64,000 nt of DNA from Temnothorax longispinosus (Eukaryota; Arthropoda; Insecta; Hymenoptera; Formicidae): contig NC_092363.1 in NCBI RefSeq assembly GCF_030848805.1, positions 7,998,001-8,062,000 of the forward strand, in the 5' to 3' direction. The stretch's first letter is position 1. The number at the start of each line of letters is the position of its first letter. The notes beneath the pieces are model-generated. The model was not told the origin of the DNA and searched no databases. It saw only the letters and a program-made list of their open reading frames with translations. Position numbers and translations under genes: made by a program. Shown piece after piece: positions 1 through 13,401 of this stretch.

Positions 1-2973
1 ACTGAAGAAAAGACTGAGAGTGAACTGAGAAGGAAGCGCGAGAATCTCTCGGGACAGATGATCCGGTGAGGTTGCGACTCTTCGCGAGAACGGAGGAGAA
101 ACGGACGGACGGACGCATTTCGGGAGACAAATGGGGATGCCGGAGAAGGAGCGAAAGGGAAGGAAAAGGAGGGAGAAATGGGATACCATGAAAGGTTTTC
201 CCGGCCAGCAATTAGGCAACTGCTTGATCTCACACCTTTTTAGATTCTCCCGTTCGTCGTGCGGCTGGCGCTTTTTATCTTTTCCGTTCACTATCGCGAA
301 GACGCTTCTCGCTAACGTAATTTTCTTGGGGAGACGCGGCACTGCAGCCACATTTGTAAGAAGCTTTCTTATAAGTTTTATGGAACTTTACGAACGACGA
401 CTATCCGATTGAACATTAACTCCATTAATTGGACTTATAGAAGCTTTCTTATAAGAAATAATTGATCTTGCGTTTCTGAACAATTATGGATTTTATTAAA
501 ATTTATATATCGCGCTTTTTTTATCGTGAGAGATGAATTTTGTTTACTATATTTTGTCTTAATGAAAATGCAGTCTGTCTACGGAATTTTACTCGAATAC
601 TACTTCTATATATATATATGAATAAAGCGGCGTTATTTCGTATTGGTTGAAAAATTTATCTTTACATTTAACAGTAAAGGAACGGTGTGAATTTGTAAAA
701 CTTCACTCAATGTAAAAAGGTTAATGAGTTGCTAAATTATCGAGTCACCACGACGACGAATTAATTAACGCAAAACACGAACGTCGCGATACTACCCGGA
801 CTTAACCGAGGCAAATGACAAATTAATTTTTAGCAGTTAACTCTAGATGGTGGCCTCTGAAAAAGCAACCCTGTAGTCAGAAAGCTCGGCGGGTAGATTC
901 TCTTTGTCCAGTGGCGGGTTTTCGGGTGAAAGAAATAGGCGAACGTCACAAAGACGGATAGAGCGAAAGAAAGAAGGAACGAAGAATGAGACTGAGAGAC
1001 AGAAAGAAAAGTGAACGCTGAAACTTCCGATGTTTTTCTGAGCAGCAATTAGACACCTTTCCGACCTCTTATGAGCCATTTTCGAGTATCTAGGACTCGT
1101 TCTTTCTAAGTTCGCGTTGTTCCTCCTGCACGACATGAATCTTCACGATAAAATCCGCATTTGAATTCAAGAAAATATTAATATATAGATAATTATACAA
1201 CCTATATATTTTTATTAGATTAATGATATAATTATTATCTTTACTATCAATAATATGGGAAAATTGTAATAGTTATATAATTTATGCTCTTCGAGATATT
1301 ATAACTTGCATTCTAAGACACAAAGTATAAATCCCTCTACTATTATTTTCAGTTTTATTTAATGTTACCGCGCAAATTACATTAATTTATGCATAAAATA
1401 TTGATGAAATCCCTACGTATGTGGCGACGGTATCTACGAGGAACAAATGTTGGATCAGCAATACGGACGCATAAAACGAGGAGAACACGCGGCGTCGCCG
1501 GTTACGGCCATCTTGTAAATCTGGTGTCCTTTTATGAGATATCTCGTTAAAAGCTCAGGAAATGCATCAAAGCGTACCGGGACGGTTTCAGGCCGGTTTG
1601 GCGCGCGCGGCCAAAGCCGCCGCTTAAAGAGCTTAAAAAAAACGCCAAGCGCGGCGTAACCACGTGTATGTACTTCTTAATGGCTGCGCAAGGGAATCGC
1701 TGCATTGGAGGTGGCGCACCCGGGGTGCTGCGTTAAAACGAGGTCAGAGGAGTGGCGGTATGCAAACGCGACTCTACTCGTCCGTGCGGAGTGCGCGGAG
1801 GAATGGAGAGAAAGAGAGAGGACGAGAGAGGTAAAGTGGCGGAGAGGGCAGCATTAAGTTCGAAATCTTCTTGCGAAGGAACGCCGTGACTGCGGAAGGC
1901 GAGGACGTTAAAACTAATTGGATTTTCGCGTCCGTAACGAGTTTTTTCGCCGATAATTCCGACCTTTTTTCTTTTTGCGGACGATCGTTAAAGCCGGAAC
2001 GTCGCCATTCGAGGAGGCGTCTTTATAACCGCTTCGGATCGATCGCCGTACTTTCGTCGAACATCCCCGACCACGACGGGCGTCTGTAATAGAATGAGGA
2101 CCGGAACTGGAGCGTTTATACGAATGGACATCAAAGCATTTCGCGCGTAACTCGCAAGTACACTATCGATGCGTAATTCGCAATTCCTCGTCTAATCGAC
2201 ATTCTTAATGTCTGTAATTCGTATGCTTGTCCCAGCGATTATATTATCAGTGCATTTAAATGTTTTTATTTAGCAATTTAATACGCTAGCTGGTACTCCA
2301 TTATTTGTCGCACTATATAATTTTCAGTCAATTTTAAATCACAATAACGGAAAGATGCGACAAATCGCGCGCCAAGATAAAGAACGACGAGACACGACTC
2401 TATAGATACAATGCGTCACAGATATAAACGTAATTGTTACGGAACTAAAAAACGAGACGCTTAATTAGTCTTTCTGGTCGGCAGGAAAATTTACTAACTA
2501 ATAAGTTCAATTTATTGCAATCATGTTAATTAGAAAAAGAACTTTCGCACGCGCGAACAGAAAGGCTATCGCCTCGAATCTCGCTGATCGACCCGGACGG
2601 CCAATTCTCGTGTTACACGACCTGTAACCGCGCAAAAAACGCTGGTGACTTTTTCCGGCCAATCCTTCTAACGAGTCGACAACCGTCTCGTCGGAATTAT
2701 TAGTGACTCTCGACTTAATGATTCCCGCGAAATCCGTACTCAAGCTTTTTTCTCGTTACTCTCGTCACGTTCAATCGTTCCGAGCTGTGGATTGTTTCGT
2801 AAAATCTGCGTTAAACAATAAGCTAGTTACTCTACAAGTTAAAAATTAAAGGACGATCTAATTTTGAGAAGCGCACATCCCTGTAAAATATTTATCTTCC
2901 GATTAAATTCAAATGAATTTTGGTCTTAGATTCATTTGAATTAAAAAGTTAAGTTTAATTTTATTAATTAACT
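1..2973. other. No gene recognised; probable intron or intergenic DNA
   Basis: AT-rich DNA with a CpG-rich, purine-biased segment at about 1440-2100 that includes GCGCGCGCGGCC near 1601 and a GGCCATCTTG word near 1506. Open frames here (up to 97 codons) overlap on both strands and show no domain. Confidence 0.65.
359..455. repeat. Pair of 17-bp direct repeats, 80 bp apart
   Basis: AGAAGCTTTCTTATAAG occurs at 359-375 and again exactly at 439-455. The second copy is preceded by CTTAT, giving a partly palindromic context. Function is unknown. Confidence 0.9.
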
Positions 2974-3262
2974 AGCTTGATACTCGTGCTTCGCTACGAT
3001 ACTGGTTTAAATAAAAAACCAAGTCGATATCTCATCGGACCTAAGAGACATTGAGGAGAATCCGTGAAAACACATTTTACCCCTTTTCACTCCCGTTAGA
3101 AGGTCAAATTTCTAAAAATCCCTTCTTAGTGGGTGCTTACGTCATGGAAGGAATATATTCCCCAAATTTCATGTTTCTAGGTTTGGACTAACAAAGCGTT
3201 GATCAGTCAGTCAGTCAGGACATTTATTTTTATATACATATATATATAGATAGATAGATAAA
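2974..3262 (+). mobile_element. Fragment of a dispersed transposable-element-derived repeat with a GATA/TATA tail
   Basis: The segment opens with CTTGATACTCGTGCTTCGCT, passes through TCTAAAAATCCCTTCTTAGT and GGTGCTTACGTCATGGAAGG, then CCCCAAATTTCATGTTTCTA, and closes with GTTGATCAGTCAGTCAGTCA, an AT stretch and (GATA)n. From memory, near-identical word order recurs in many arthropod and other invertebrate genomes at the end of a mobile element. The simple-sequence tail suggests the 3' end of a non-LTR retrotransposon, but I am not sure of the class. No reverse transcriptase frame lies upstream, so this is a truncated copy. Confidence 0.6.
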
Positions 3263-6200
3263 GATTTTAAAATTGGAGAGATATGTGAGAAATGGCAAGG
3301 TGATGACTTTTTGATCATATCCATCCGGTAGTGAGCGAAATGACAGTGTTTCCCCGAGGACTCAGATGTCACCGTTGGTCGTGTAGAGATGCGCGACTCC
3401 TATGAACGAATCAATTAGAGACGCAAGTGGAATATTAATGATGCCCGCACTTAATTACGTCTCGCAGAGAGATTTGCACGTATCCGTTCACTACATGTGG
3501 GATCGCACCCTTTGAAACTAGAACATATGGCGATAGATTTGAATTTATACTTGTCGCTTCAAACATCGTTAAACACACGTGTTCACGTTTCAAACCCTGT
3601 AACAGTAAAATAATACGTATATGGATATTAGTAGATTTGAAAGTTAAATATTAGGTACTTACAAATATTTTTATTGCGACATGCCAGTATATGACAAATG
3701 GACCTCAGTAAATATTTAAAAAGATTAGAAAAAAATCATTTTACAGTCGTATTTGATTCTAATGATTCTAATGAAGCGACACTCAGACACATTTGAATCA
3801 AGAAATTCATTAATACGTCTTGTCTAGATTTATTCGTGCTTGTGTTTGATCGTCGCAAAGCAACGCACAGATGTTGTAATCCGGGAAAATGTCGGGGGTA
3901 AATTACCGCGGCACAATTTTCGGCTATAAATCAGGCCGAGTGCGTTCCATGGCCAGGCAGCCAACTGATTCCGCCTTAACGAATAATTTACGACAACTGT
4001 TTTCACCCCGTAACCGACCGAGATACCGCATACGTCCGTAGTTTTACATTGCTTTTAAGACGGATAGAACACCGCAGCTAGAGAATTTTATGTCACTGAT
4101 AAGTTGATTGTAGGATAATTACACTAATGAATGACTAGGAGAAATGTTTCCGTAATCATATAAAATAATATTATCATGTTCTTAAAAATTAATCTTGAAA
4201 GGTTAAAACATAATAATTATTTAAATTATTGTATAATTTCAAATTAAAACGTGTGTATATAATTATTTATTAGAGATTTTATAAGTTTTATCAATCTTTT
4301 CCCACTTACTAGTTCATCTATCCTAACAAAGAGACTCTCTCTCTCTCAGCACGCTATTATTCCTTTTTTCCATCATTTTTTTAATTCGGAAAGACGTACG
4401 TGCTCTCTCGCAACGAAAAGCCACCGCTTCTTTTAGACAGTAAATTGTGAGCGAAATTCCGAGGGCAATTCCGAATCTAGGTCGTCTATTTCCAAAAGCC
4501 GCCGCCTCTGGAGATTGGCATTTTTCAGGAGGTGAGAAAAGCGTGTAAATTGACCGATAAGTTTTGATTCCGTGATGATGACACACCGAATTCTCGATTA
4601 TTTTCTTGATTCGATATGACATGTTCTCTTAGAGCGATTGGCGCGATCTTTTCAGTTGGTAACTTTTCGAAAAAAGGGTTTTAGGAAGCTTTCGGATTTG
4701 AAGTAAATCAATTTCCAGAAGTTCGTCCCTGATTTTTGACTGAGAACATTCTCAGTTCACAAATACTAAACCATTGAATCAGTTTCACCTGATTAGAAAA
4801 TGTTTTCATTTTAATAAAGATCGGAGACGTCGGGTTTTTTCGGAAATAGATGATCAGTTTAAATTCGCGAGTTCTCGGACGACTGTCGAACAACGCCGCT
4901 CGCATGGCGACGCCGCTTGCGATCTTCGTGCTTTCTTGGAATCTCGGATCTGACGTGAACGTGAAAACTGTCAAACGATTCTTTGCTCCTACCGACGCGT
5001 CTGGTTGGCGTCGCGGAACAGCTGCTCGTGAGAAAATTGGAAAGCATTTGCCCACGAATTTCTCCTTTATTTTCCATCCTGAATCCTGCACCGAATCTTC
5101 TTTCGCTATTTGAATCTCCAAGTCGCATGACGTGCAACAGAAGGCTTGACATTACTGCGGAGTCATGCAGAATTCCAAAAACGACGCATCTTTCTAATCT
5201 TTCTCCGAAAGAAATTAATGGGAGAAATCAATGTAGAAATGCATATTTCGAAAAAAAAATCCAAATTATTTGCGCTTGATGTGCAGACATTTAAAAAAAA
5301 ATAAAAAATTAAGGAAATATATTACAATTTAATCGAATGATTTATCAACAAAATCAACAACAAATATTTTATTTCATATTTATACGATGCAAAACAGTTC
5401 TTTTTGCTTAAATTTTCAGGCGGGGCGGAGCTTTTCTTTAACGTAGAATTTCCTATCATGCTAGAAACTCCAATTCACTCGAGACGTCGTTGGTTGAAGA
5501 ATGGATTAAATGTAAAGACACATAAATAGTCGGATAAATGGATAAAGAAAGCGGAAAGCAGAAACAGAAGAGAGACGTGGCTCTTTTTCGACGAATCTGT
5601 CGCCTGGCGGAGGAAACAGCTGCTCCATAGGAGCATTCGCATTGCTACGCGGGATTGAGAAAGACGAACGAGAATGAGAGAGCGGATGCAGACGTTCTCT
5701 CGAATGCTCGCGAAGCAAAAACCAATAATGCAAAAGCCAATATTCTCGCGAATTTTGGTGGCGTGGGCGGTGATTTATCGCCGCGCCTAGCCGGAATTCT
5801 TATATGAGACGTCCCGGGGTACGACGTACTCCCTTACCCTCTCTCTCTCTTTCTTTTTCGTTGGTCTAATCGAGGACACTCCACGTGAACTCGAGATAGG
5901 TCTCGAAAGTCTCACAAGGATGCGATTGACAAGACAGACCGCTCGTCCTTCACGTTCACGATCCTCCCCATTCCTCTTCTCTCGGTATAAGTACTAACCG
6001 AGACTACGAGTCGGCAAAGAAAAACGATAAACCGCATCCTCTCGCGTGATTCCGATAATATCGACAACGTAAGAACCATCGTCGGGGTTTACGGCCGTCT
6101 TCCGTTTCAAATTTAACGTGTGTGGATACTTTTATCGGACCACTCTGCTGTCTATCTATAAAATTTGCGGTCTGAAAATTCGCGCTGGTGCTTAAATGCC

Positions 6201-6942
6201 GCCATCTCGCCTTCAAGCACAAATGCGAAACCTCGCCTTTCTCACCGAGAGATTCTGCTTTACCTCCGAGACTATAATTTCCTATTCGCGCCGCGTGCAT
6301 TTCCGCGCGCCTAGCTGCCTGGTCTCCTTATGAGAATACTCATCCCTCGCCCACTTTCTCTTTGTATACCCTCTGTTGTACCGCGCACCTGCTCTTTCTC
6401 TCTTCGTTTCGCGATTAAAATACGTAGGAGGTCAAAGATCGCACGCGTAGCAGCTTTATGTTCGGCAGTATTCCGCCGAGTGGTCCACACGCGCGGCAAG
6501 TTGTGACGAAAATAAGATGAATGCCAACATCGTGAGAGAAATAACACCAAATCGATCAAGATCGCATTATGTTTCTGATAACTGAAACTTTTTAAGAAGA
6601 TTATTGGTATTCTACGGTGGACATGAACGCGTATCCGATTTCCTTAAATATTTTCATAATCATCGCGTAAGGATTATGCGACGCGATACGTTATGCGAAG
6701 CACCACAGTAATTTTTGATATCAGAATCTGTAAAATTAAATTAAAATTCACGATAATATCTCGCGCAACGAACAGCAGGATTCTTTGAATAATGCAATCA
6801 CTTCATTACCCTATATTGTTGTTAAATTCGATCTATTTGTAAACGTGTTAATCACGATATATTGTGTGTCGAGCGGTAAATCTGTATAAATCCAATTCGA
6901 CACAACATCAGTGTCATTCAGAAACGAACACTATTTGCAGGG

Positions 6943-6984
6943 ATAGAGAGAGAGAGGGGGGGGGGGAGGGAGAGGGAGAGAGAA
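6943..6984. repeat. GA/G-rich tract with an 11-G run
   Basis: A GA microsatellite leads into eleven consecutive G (6956-6966), then GGG at 6968-6970 and GGG at 6974-6976, ending in GA repeats. The G-runs could form a G-quadruplex on the + strand. Confidence 0.9.
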
Positions 6985-8010
6985 AGCGAGCGAAACACTA
7001 CATGTTTATTAATTTAGATGCGCGCGGATAATGATCAACATGGATGCAACAGCGTACATACAATGTAACGGTGTTCTGCGAAAATAAACTGATAATTTTC
7101 ATGCGCACGATGATGCTCTTGATGCTTATTTTTATATCGTGGAAGGAACCCTGTGCAACGAATAGCCCAGCATAATAATAATACTGGAGATTATTGATCG
7201 ACCATCTCCGCTCTATGCCCACATTTAAAAATAAAACAAGCCGGCGCTACCCTATTCTTGGGTTTATGACCGACGTTAAAAATATCCATTTTTGCGAGCG
7301 AGTTTATTCAAAACAAGACTGTGTTTGTGCTGTTTATCCAACAATTATGCGAATGGCAAAAAGCACATTCCTAAATGCTTATTTGTTAATCTTGTTACAG
7401 TATTGTCGATATCTCATTTATGTATTCTTTGCCAGTCCCGCTCGATCGTGTAAATAATTTGTAAATAATTCAATCAGTAATATCGCATATTGTAGCACTA
7501 ACGAAACGCCGAATTATTTCCTCGTATTTATCAGCGCCAATCGAAACATAATTTATATTAAATAGAATGATGAGCTAATGTGTACATGTTTAGTCGAAAT
7601 ATACCCTCCATCTACTCTCGATCTGGATTACAACGTGGGCAACCCTATCGCACCCTGACTCTCTAACTATTAAGACGCATTACGACCTGGCATCAAAGTG
7701 CTTTGCGAAACGACGCGGTGACTGCCGGGATGCATTTGAAGCTGACATCAGAAATCTGGTTTACGTACACGAGGCAGTCCAATTCGACGTTTATATATCT
7801 GGAGGCCACGCTCTTGCGGTACGGGAGTGCCTAATATGCGCACAAACGACGAATTACGAAGAGATCTGCGAGCGCAGGCTGAACCCGAGTGCACTTCTGC
7901 AATTTTCCGCATTAACCAATTTGTTTCCTTTTTTTTTTTTTTAACCAACTCGGTTTATCGGATAACTATTTCAGACTCGTCTTTCACGTCTTTCACAGAT
8001 TACAAATCTA

Positions 8011-8028
8011 ATTATTATTATTATTATT
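8011..8028. repeat. (ATT)n microsatellite
   Basis: Six ATT units in a row, within an AT-rich stretch that follows a poly-T tract at about 7928-7941. Confidence 0.9.
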
Positions 8029-11000
8029 TTAAATTTACGTTCTGATACAAACTAAAACTCTTTTTCTTTTTGCTTTTTAATCGATTTAAAAAATTTGTTT
8101 TTTTATATATTCATGAGGATAATAATAATATACATGTAAAGATAATAATCATATTTTTTACAAATCTTTTTGTAAGCAGCGTCAGAAATACTAAATTCTA
8201 TCTTTTGTAAAAAAAATAAAATAATTGTTTAGATAGTAAACATTTCACAATGAACGTATACAATACGATATATGCTCGTTAGATTTACGCTTCTGTGAAG
8301 ATCTGAAAGAGATAGCTGAAACTTCGCTCTCTGTTAAATCTCTGTATAATAAAAGCATGGTAAAATGCGGAATTAAATATGTGATGATAATGAACATTTA
8401 AACGAAAAAACTGAGGCGAGGTGTTTCTACATTTATTCTTCGATAGTGAATCATCACGTTTGTATGTGCAGTAGTGCAGTATAATCGTAAAATTGTACAT
8501 ATACAAGTTTGTTGTTACATCATGCAACAACCTCTGACTCTACTCGCGTTAGTTGTTTTAAGAATATTTTTAACAAACAATATATACAGATATTGGGCGT
8601 TGGAAGCATCGAGTGCACAACGTGCACAACCTGAACATTTTAATTCACGTTTTAATTCACAGCTCGATTTTCCATAATTTAGCGCAGCCCCATTCGATTT
8701 ATGCATATACATAAATACACATTGCCTCTCCAGTTTTACACTCGTTCAACGAGCTCCTATGTCCCACGTGAGCGTAAACATCGCGAAAGAACGGAATGCA
8801 ATGCGACTCACGTTTCCGAATACCTCGTACGTAAACGATAAATATTTGCTGGCGGAAGGCTCCCCGAACTAAAGACCGATGACACGACGACGCTTTATAT
8901 TACATCGACCTATTTTATGTATCTCACACTGTACACGAGAAGAAACAGGTTGGTTGAGTGGCAAAACTTTCGCGACTCAATGCTCTCGTACAAATATACA
9001 AATGTACCGTATATACATAAATCTGTTCTTTTCTGTGCAATTTATTCAACAATTTTTTTTATTAAAATAATAACTATATATAATACAAAATGAAAAGAAA
9101 TATGATAAAACAGATATTTGATAAGGATAAATTATATAACAATTTCATAAAATAGATTTTCCTAAAAATATATATATATTTCTTCTTAGTTTTCTCGTAT
9201 ACCTATAGAAAAATAATTGAAAATAAATTTTATTTGACAAAGTTCGCCGATTTCTTAACGTGGGGACGAATATCGGAAAACTGAGAGACGGAGAACTACT
9301 TAAGGAGGGAAACAAAGAAGCACGTGTCGGTCGTACTTGGGCGGAGTGGTAACAAACGAAGGACGAACCAGAGAGTTTCAGCAGCCAAGAAGCGGTATTA
9401 TTCGCGCTACGTGCACTTGGCTTCTCAAAAGTTCGATTACGTTGAGTCACTACGGTGCGGTGCAAGGCTTCCGCCACTTTATTCGCCGAGCGCCGAGTGA
9501 CCGCCGAATCCTTTTGCGGCGACGACGCGGGCGGCGGCGACGGTCCGCGAGGGACTATCGATCAATCCGCATTTCCATTCTGCTTCAACACGACCAAAGC
9601 GAAAAACGGAATACGAGGGGCGAAAGGACGTTGCGACTTGAATACCAAGCAGTTTTTGGTTACAATTTGCGGCTTGAAGTACATCGACCGTCCCTCGTGC
9701 TCCGTCCGATTATCCCTATTCTCCCGTGTCCTCCTTTTCTCTCAATTCCTTTCTCTCGTTTTTTCTTTCTTGATCCATCTTGCATCTCTTGACGGAGGCT
9801 GTACACTTTTCTGGAATTTCTTCTGTACGTGTTCGGCTGGACGGCAGCGGCACAATTGCATCGCTATCCAGCAGGCCATGTGATATGCATAATGCAATAA
9901 CGGATGGAATAGGATAAAATACAGAATAAAAAAGTCACGTCAGTAAGGAACGAAGAGTGGAGGCGGACACGGTTTTTCGGACTTCCTTGATTAACGCGCT
10001 ACCTATCAACCTATCTCGCATAAAATTGTATGGGACGCGATATTACCGCGAATATTATCGTGAAGTGCAAAACATGATAATTAACTCGTGAGCGAGTGGA
10101 ACGGAGATGCATCGAGAACTGAATTTCTGTAGGACTTTGTAAAATTAAGCATAATTTTAATTATTTTGTATGTCTGCGCTCGTGAACGTGATAACACCCA
10201 AGTATGGTAAACGGTCACCGTGGTTTGTCTCATTAAAAAGTCTAATTTTTGCCTTAACGTCACGCCAAAACTTTTCCGCGATATTGCGTTTGTCTGTTAT
10301 TCGCTCTTTCTCCGCCTTTCTCTTTCTTTTCTCGTCCACTCAAATTGCTGCGGCAACGTCTTTACTTTCGGTCGCTTGTTGTTCCGCGTGCGCGTATGTG
10401 TGCCACCGTGTGTGAACGGTTTGGTACGGAACGTCGCGGAAATATATCCGCAAAGGTTGAAGGCACGCGAACGTTCGCGGTGGAATTTTGCGCTCGTGGA
10501 ACGCTTCTCGATGTCGGTGAATCTGGACCAAATAGCGCAGCAAACTTTTCTACGCTTTCGTATAACTGCTACAGCTATAAAATCTCAAAGATACCTTCCA
10601 TTCAGGATAACGTTCCTCTGCAATCTCTTGTGGACAATCCAAAGCTATCCCCTGCAGTTGAAAATGATAATGTAACGTGAAAGCCAATCTTCAAAGGTCA
10701 AACTAGGTGCTTCGCTTTTTAAAATTGATTTAAAATTATGATAACGCAAGTGAAAAAGAGTAATTCTAACAATAAAGTCATAGCTTAATATATTATTGTC
10801 ATTGTTATGATTGCGATTATTATTAGTTTTATTATTGTGATAAAACGTCAACATTATTAAAAATAAGCGGCGTTATATTATGTTACGATAATATTCTGAT
10901 CATCTTCGAACAAAAGCTTTAGAATTCAATGTAACCTCATAGCTTTTACAATAAGTAGTGAACGGAGATCGCAACAAGATAAAGGCGTGAACAAATTAAA

Positions 11001-13248
11001 GTCGAATAAGAAAGTAACGTGAAGCCGAACGTATACTATTTCTGGCTTGAAGCGAATAGTCGTTCGATAAATTTTCATCGTTTCTTTCTAATTTTCTCGT
11101 TTAATGTCTGCTTCCCTGTTTTCTTGTCGGTTCAGTAATTTTTCAGTTCCTCGCCCGTATTTATCTGAAGAAAATTCATTAAATATCAATGCCTAGAGGT
11201 AGAAGGAGGAATAGTGGTGCGGATAAACGCGTTAAGGGTGCACTTTTCATTTTCCGCCGTCCGATCTGATAACTAATGATAAGATGGATATACTCGGTTA
11301 ATGCAGCTCCGTTAATTAGGTCAACGATTTTTCTCGTAACATTTGATCATCTGTTATCTTAAAGCTTAATTTGTTAGATTTAATATTTCCAATATCAGGC
11401 TTCTATTAAATCTTTTTAGATGAGAACTTTTAAAATATCCGATCACACAAGCACAGGCACAACGATGCATTTCTGGACAATGGAAAGCGCACTGCAAATC
11501 TGCGCCCTGCAAACATATGTTGGGTACAAATCTGAAAGCTCTTGCTAAAAGAGCACAATACCACACCAAACACACCTAACTGAAATTCGATGCTTTGCAA
11601 GGGTAAGCGTGGATAAATTGACGATGACGACCGACTCTTAAGAATCGAATTACCCATACGCGTCACGCGAAACGTTTACTCTGCACATTGAGGCTGAGAG
11701 AGCAGAGGGACGAAAACCGGGGAGAAATTTGAGTTCTCCCTGAGGGTACGGAAAGCGGAGGAGCTTCTTCCACGGCTGGTGGGACACTGTAAAAGACTGA
11801 GCGAGCAATGCAGCACGAAGACGAATGGTTAACCGATAGAACGTGGTAGACAAACTAGTTCGCGATACGCAACCCTCCCTCGAGTCGCCATCGTTTCTTC
11901 CCTCTCGTCTCCGCCAGTCCTCCCTCGTTTCCTCACCGGCGAGAGAACGCCGTGCGATTTCCCCGACGGCCGCGGCGCGGCGGCGTGCAACCACGACTTT
12001 AACTCCCTGACTCAAGAGTCGAGGCAAGATTAATACCTGGTCAGCTTCGGCCTGGATATCTTCATCTTTCATCAAGAGAAAGGAATCGATTGATGAATTT
12101 ATTATTTTCTTCATGTTTGTCCTTTCTTTGCTCTTTCAATTAGTCTAAAACATCTAAAGCTATTCTTTTGCCGACAAAATATCCTACTTTGATATTTCAT
12201 TATATTAGCTGTGAACATTTCTACCATTTTCACTATAAAATACAAATGTAAAGCGCGTACGTGCGTGCACGTTTATTCGCAAGCTCGTTTCGTGCAGGCG
12301 CATTGCTGTGCGTCGAAAGTCGTTTACGTTGGAATGAAAATAGTCTCCGGAAAGTCGTTGTAGAGGTGAAGGCGCGGTTACGGACGCTTTTGCTTTGGCG
12401 ACACTTTGGACAGCGAAACTTGTCGTAATAATACAACTTTCCACGAGTTAAGGGTTTTTTTCTTTTATTTTTGTTATAAAAAGAAACTCGCGTAAGCGAT
12501 GGTGGCACATGAAAGCACCAGTTCTACCAAATACTTGTTCGCGACGCAGGTAATTAATGAAGTTTCTGGGAAAAAAAGGGATTGCAACTAACACTTTCTT
12601 TATTAAAATTAATATCCTTCTTATAATTAATGAGAAATATTATGTCTACTTGACGAAATGACTATTTAACAAAATGACTATTACTTCATATGTAATATTA
12701 CTGCTTATGCTTATCGCTTTTTGAAAGTTTTTATAAATCGGTTAAAGAGTTAATTTATTCTTGTATTCCTGCTTTTGAAATTTTTACACGACGTACGCTA
12801 ATGACACATTTAATTATTACGCACGGATGGGGTAAGCTTAATTGTGAACTTTGAATTAATCGATTGAACGCAGGTACAGAGGACATATCCTTTGACCTTT
12901 CGCATCCGCAATGCATACCGCATTCGCAAATGGGATCGAATTAACCTCGTCCATCCTTATACGGGATGTAAAAGCGCGATGACTTGGGAACTGTCTGCTA
13001 TCAAACATTTATACGCTACTCAATGCGCTCCACCTCAGAACGATAATTGCTAATTGAACTTGTCGAGTAATCAAGTATTCAAGTTCCGGAGTGAGAACGC
13101 TCTCGCGAATAATTATATCATTCCGAATTTCTGATTTACAAGCTCTCAGATAACGATTCCCGTAAAGTCCCGTCGAGATTACGGTTTATTACGAGAACCG
13201 TTTCTTTTTCAATTTGCTTGAATTATTTCGATTTCACGTTATTTTTCG

Positions 13249-13251
<3 letters not shown>

Positions 13252-13327
<76 letters not shown>
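13252..13327. repeat. (CT)n microsatellite
   Basis: About 76 bp of CT with a single TTT interruption near 13307. It creates long Ser/Leu chance frames that are not genes. Confidence 0.98.
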
Positions 13328-13386
13328 GATCAAGGAAACGTCGACTTTACATTCATCAAGGGCGTTGCTGAAATATTCCTCGATCT

Positions 13387-13401
13387 GGGACAGCCTGTAT
13401 A
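13387..13401. other. Short motif resembling a DNA-transposon end
   Basis: GGGACAGCCTGTATA resembles the GGGACACCCTGTATA word that, from memory, marks ends of dispersed DNA elements in insects. A related word, ACACCCTGTATA, is at 35433-35444. No partner end or transposase is visible, so this is only a hint. Confidence 0.3.

Larger units (their letters stand above)
3263..13251. other. No gene recognised; probable intron or intergenic DNA
   Basis: Alternating AT-rich DNA and CpG-rich islands (about 4850-5110, 6000-6520, 9330-9700, 10380-10560, 11700-12000). The longest open frames (110-154 codons) lie in those islands, often on both strands at once, with low-complexity translations. GGCTATAAATCAGGCC near 3922 contains a TATA-like box but has no insect initiator at the right distance. 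Confidence 0.65.

Noticed and set aside
9337..9883. Two overlapping + frames of 151 and 142 codons
   Set aside because: Both are Arg/Ser/Phe-rich and lie in CpG-rich then pyrimidine-rich DNA. Neither shows a start context, splice sites or family motif.
11650..12114. 154-codon minus-strand frame
   Set aside because: Its Arg/Ala/Glu-rich middle comes from a CpG-rich, purine-rich complement. No domain and no conserved motif was seen.
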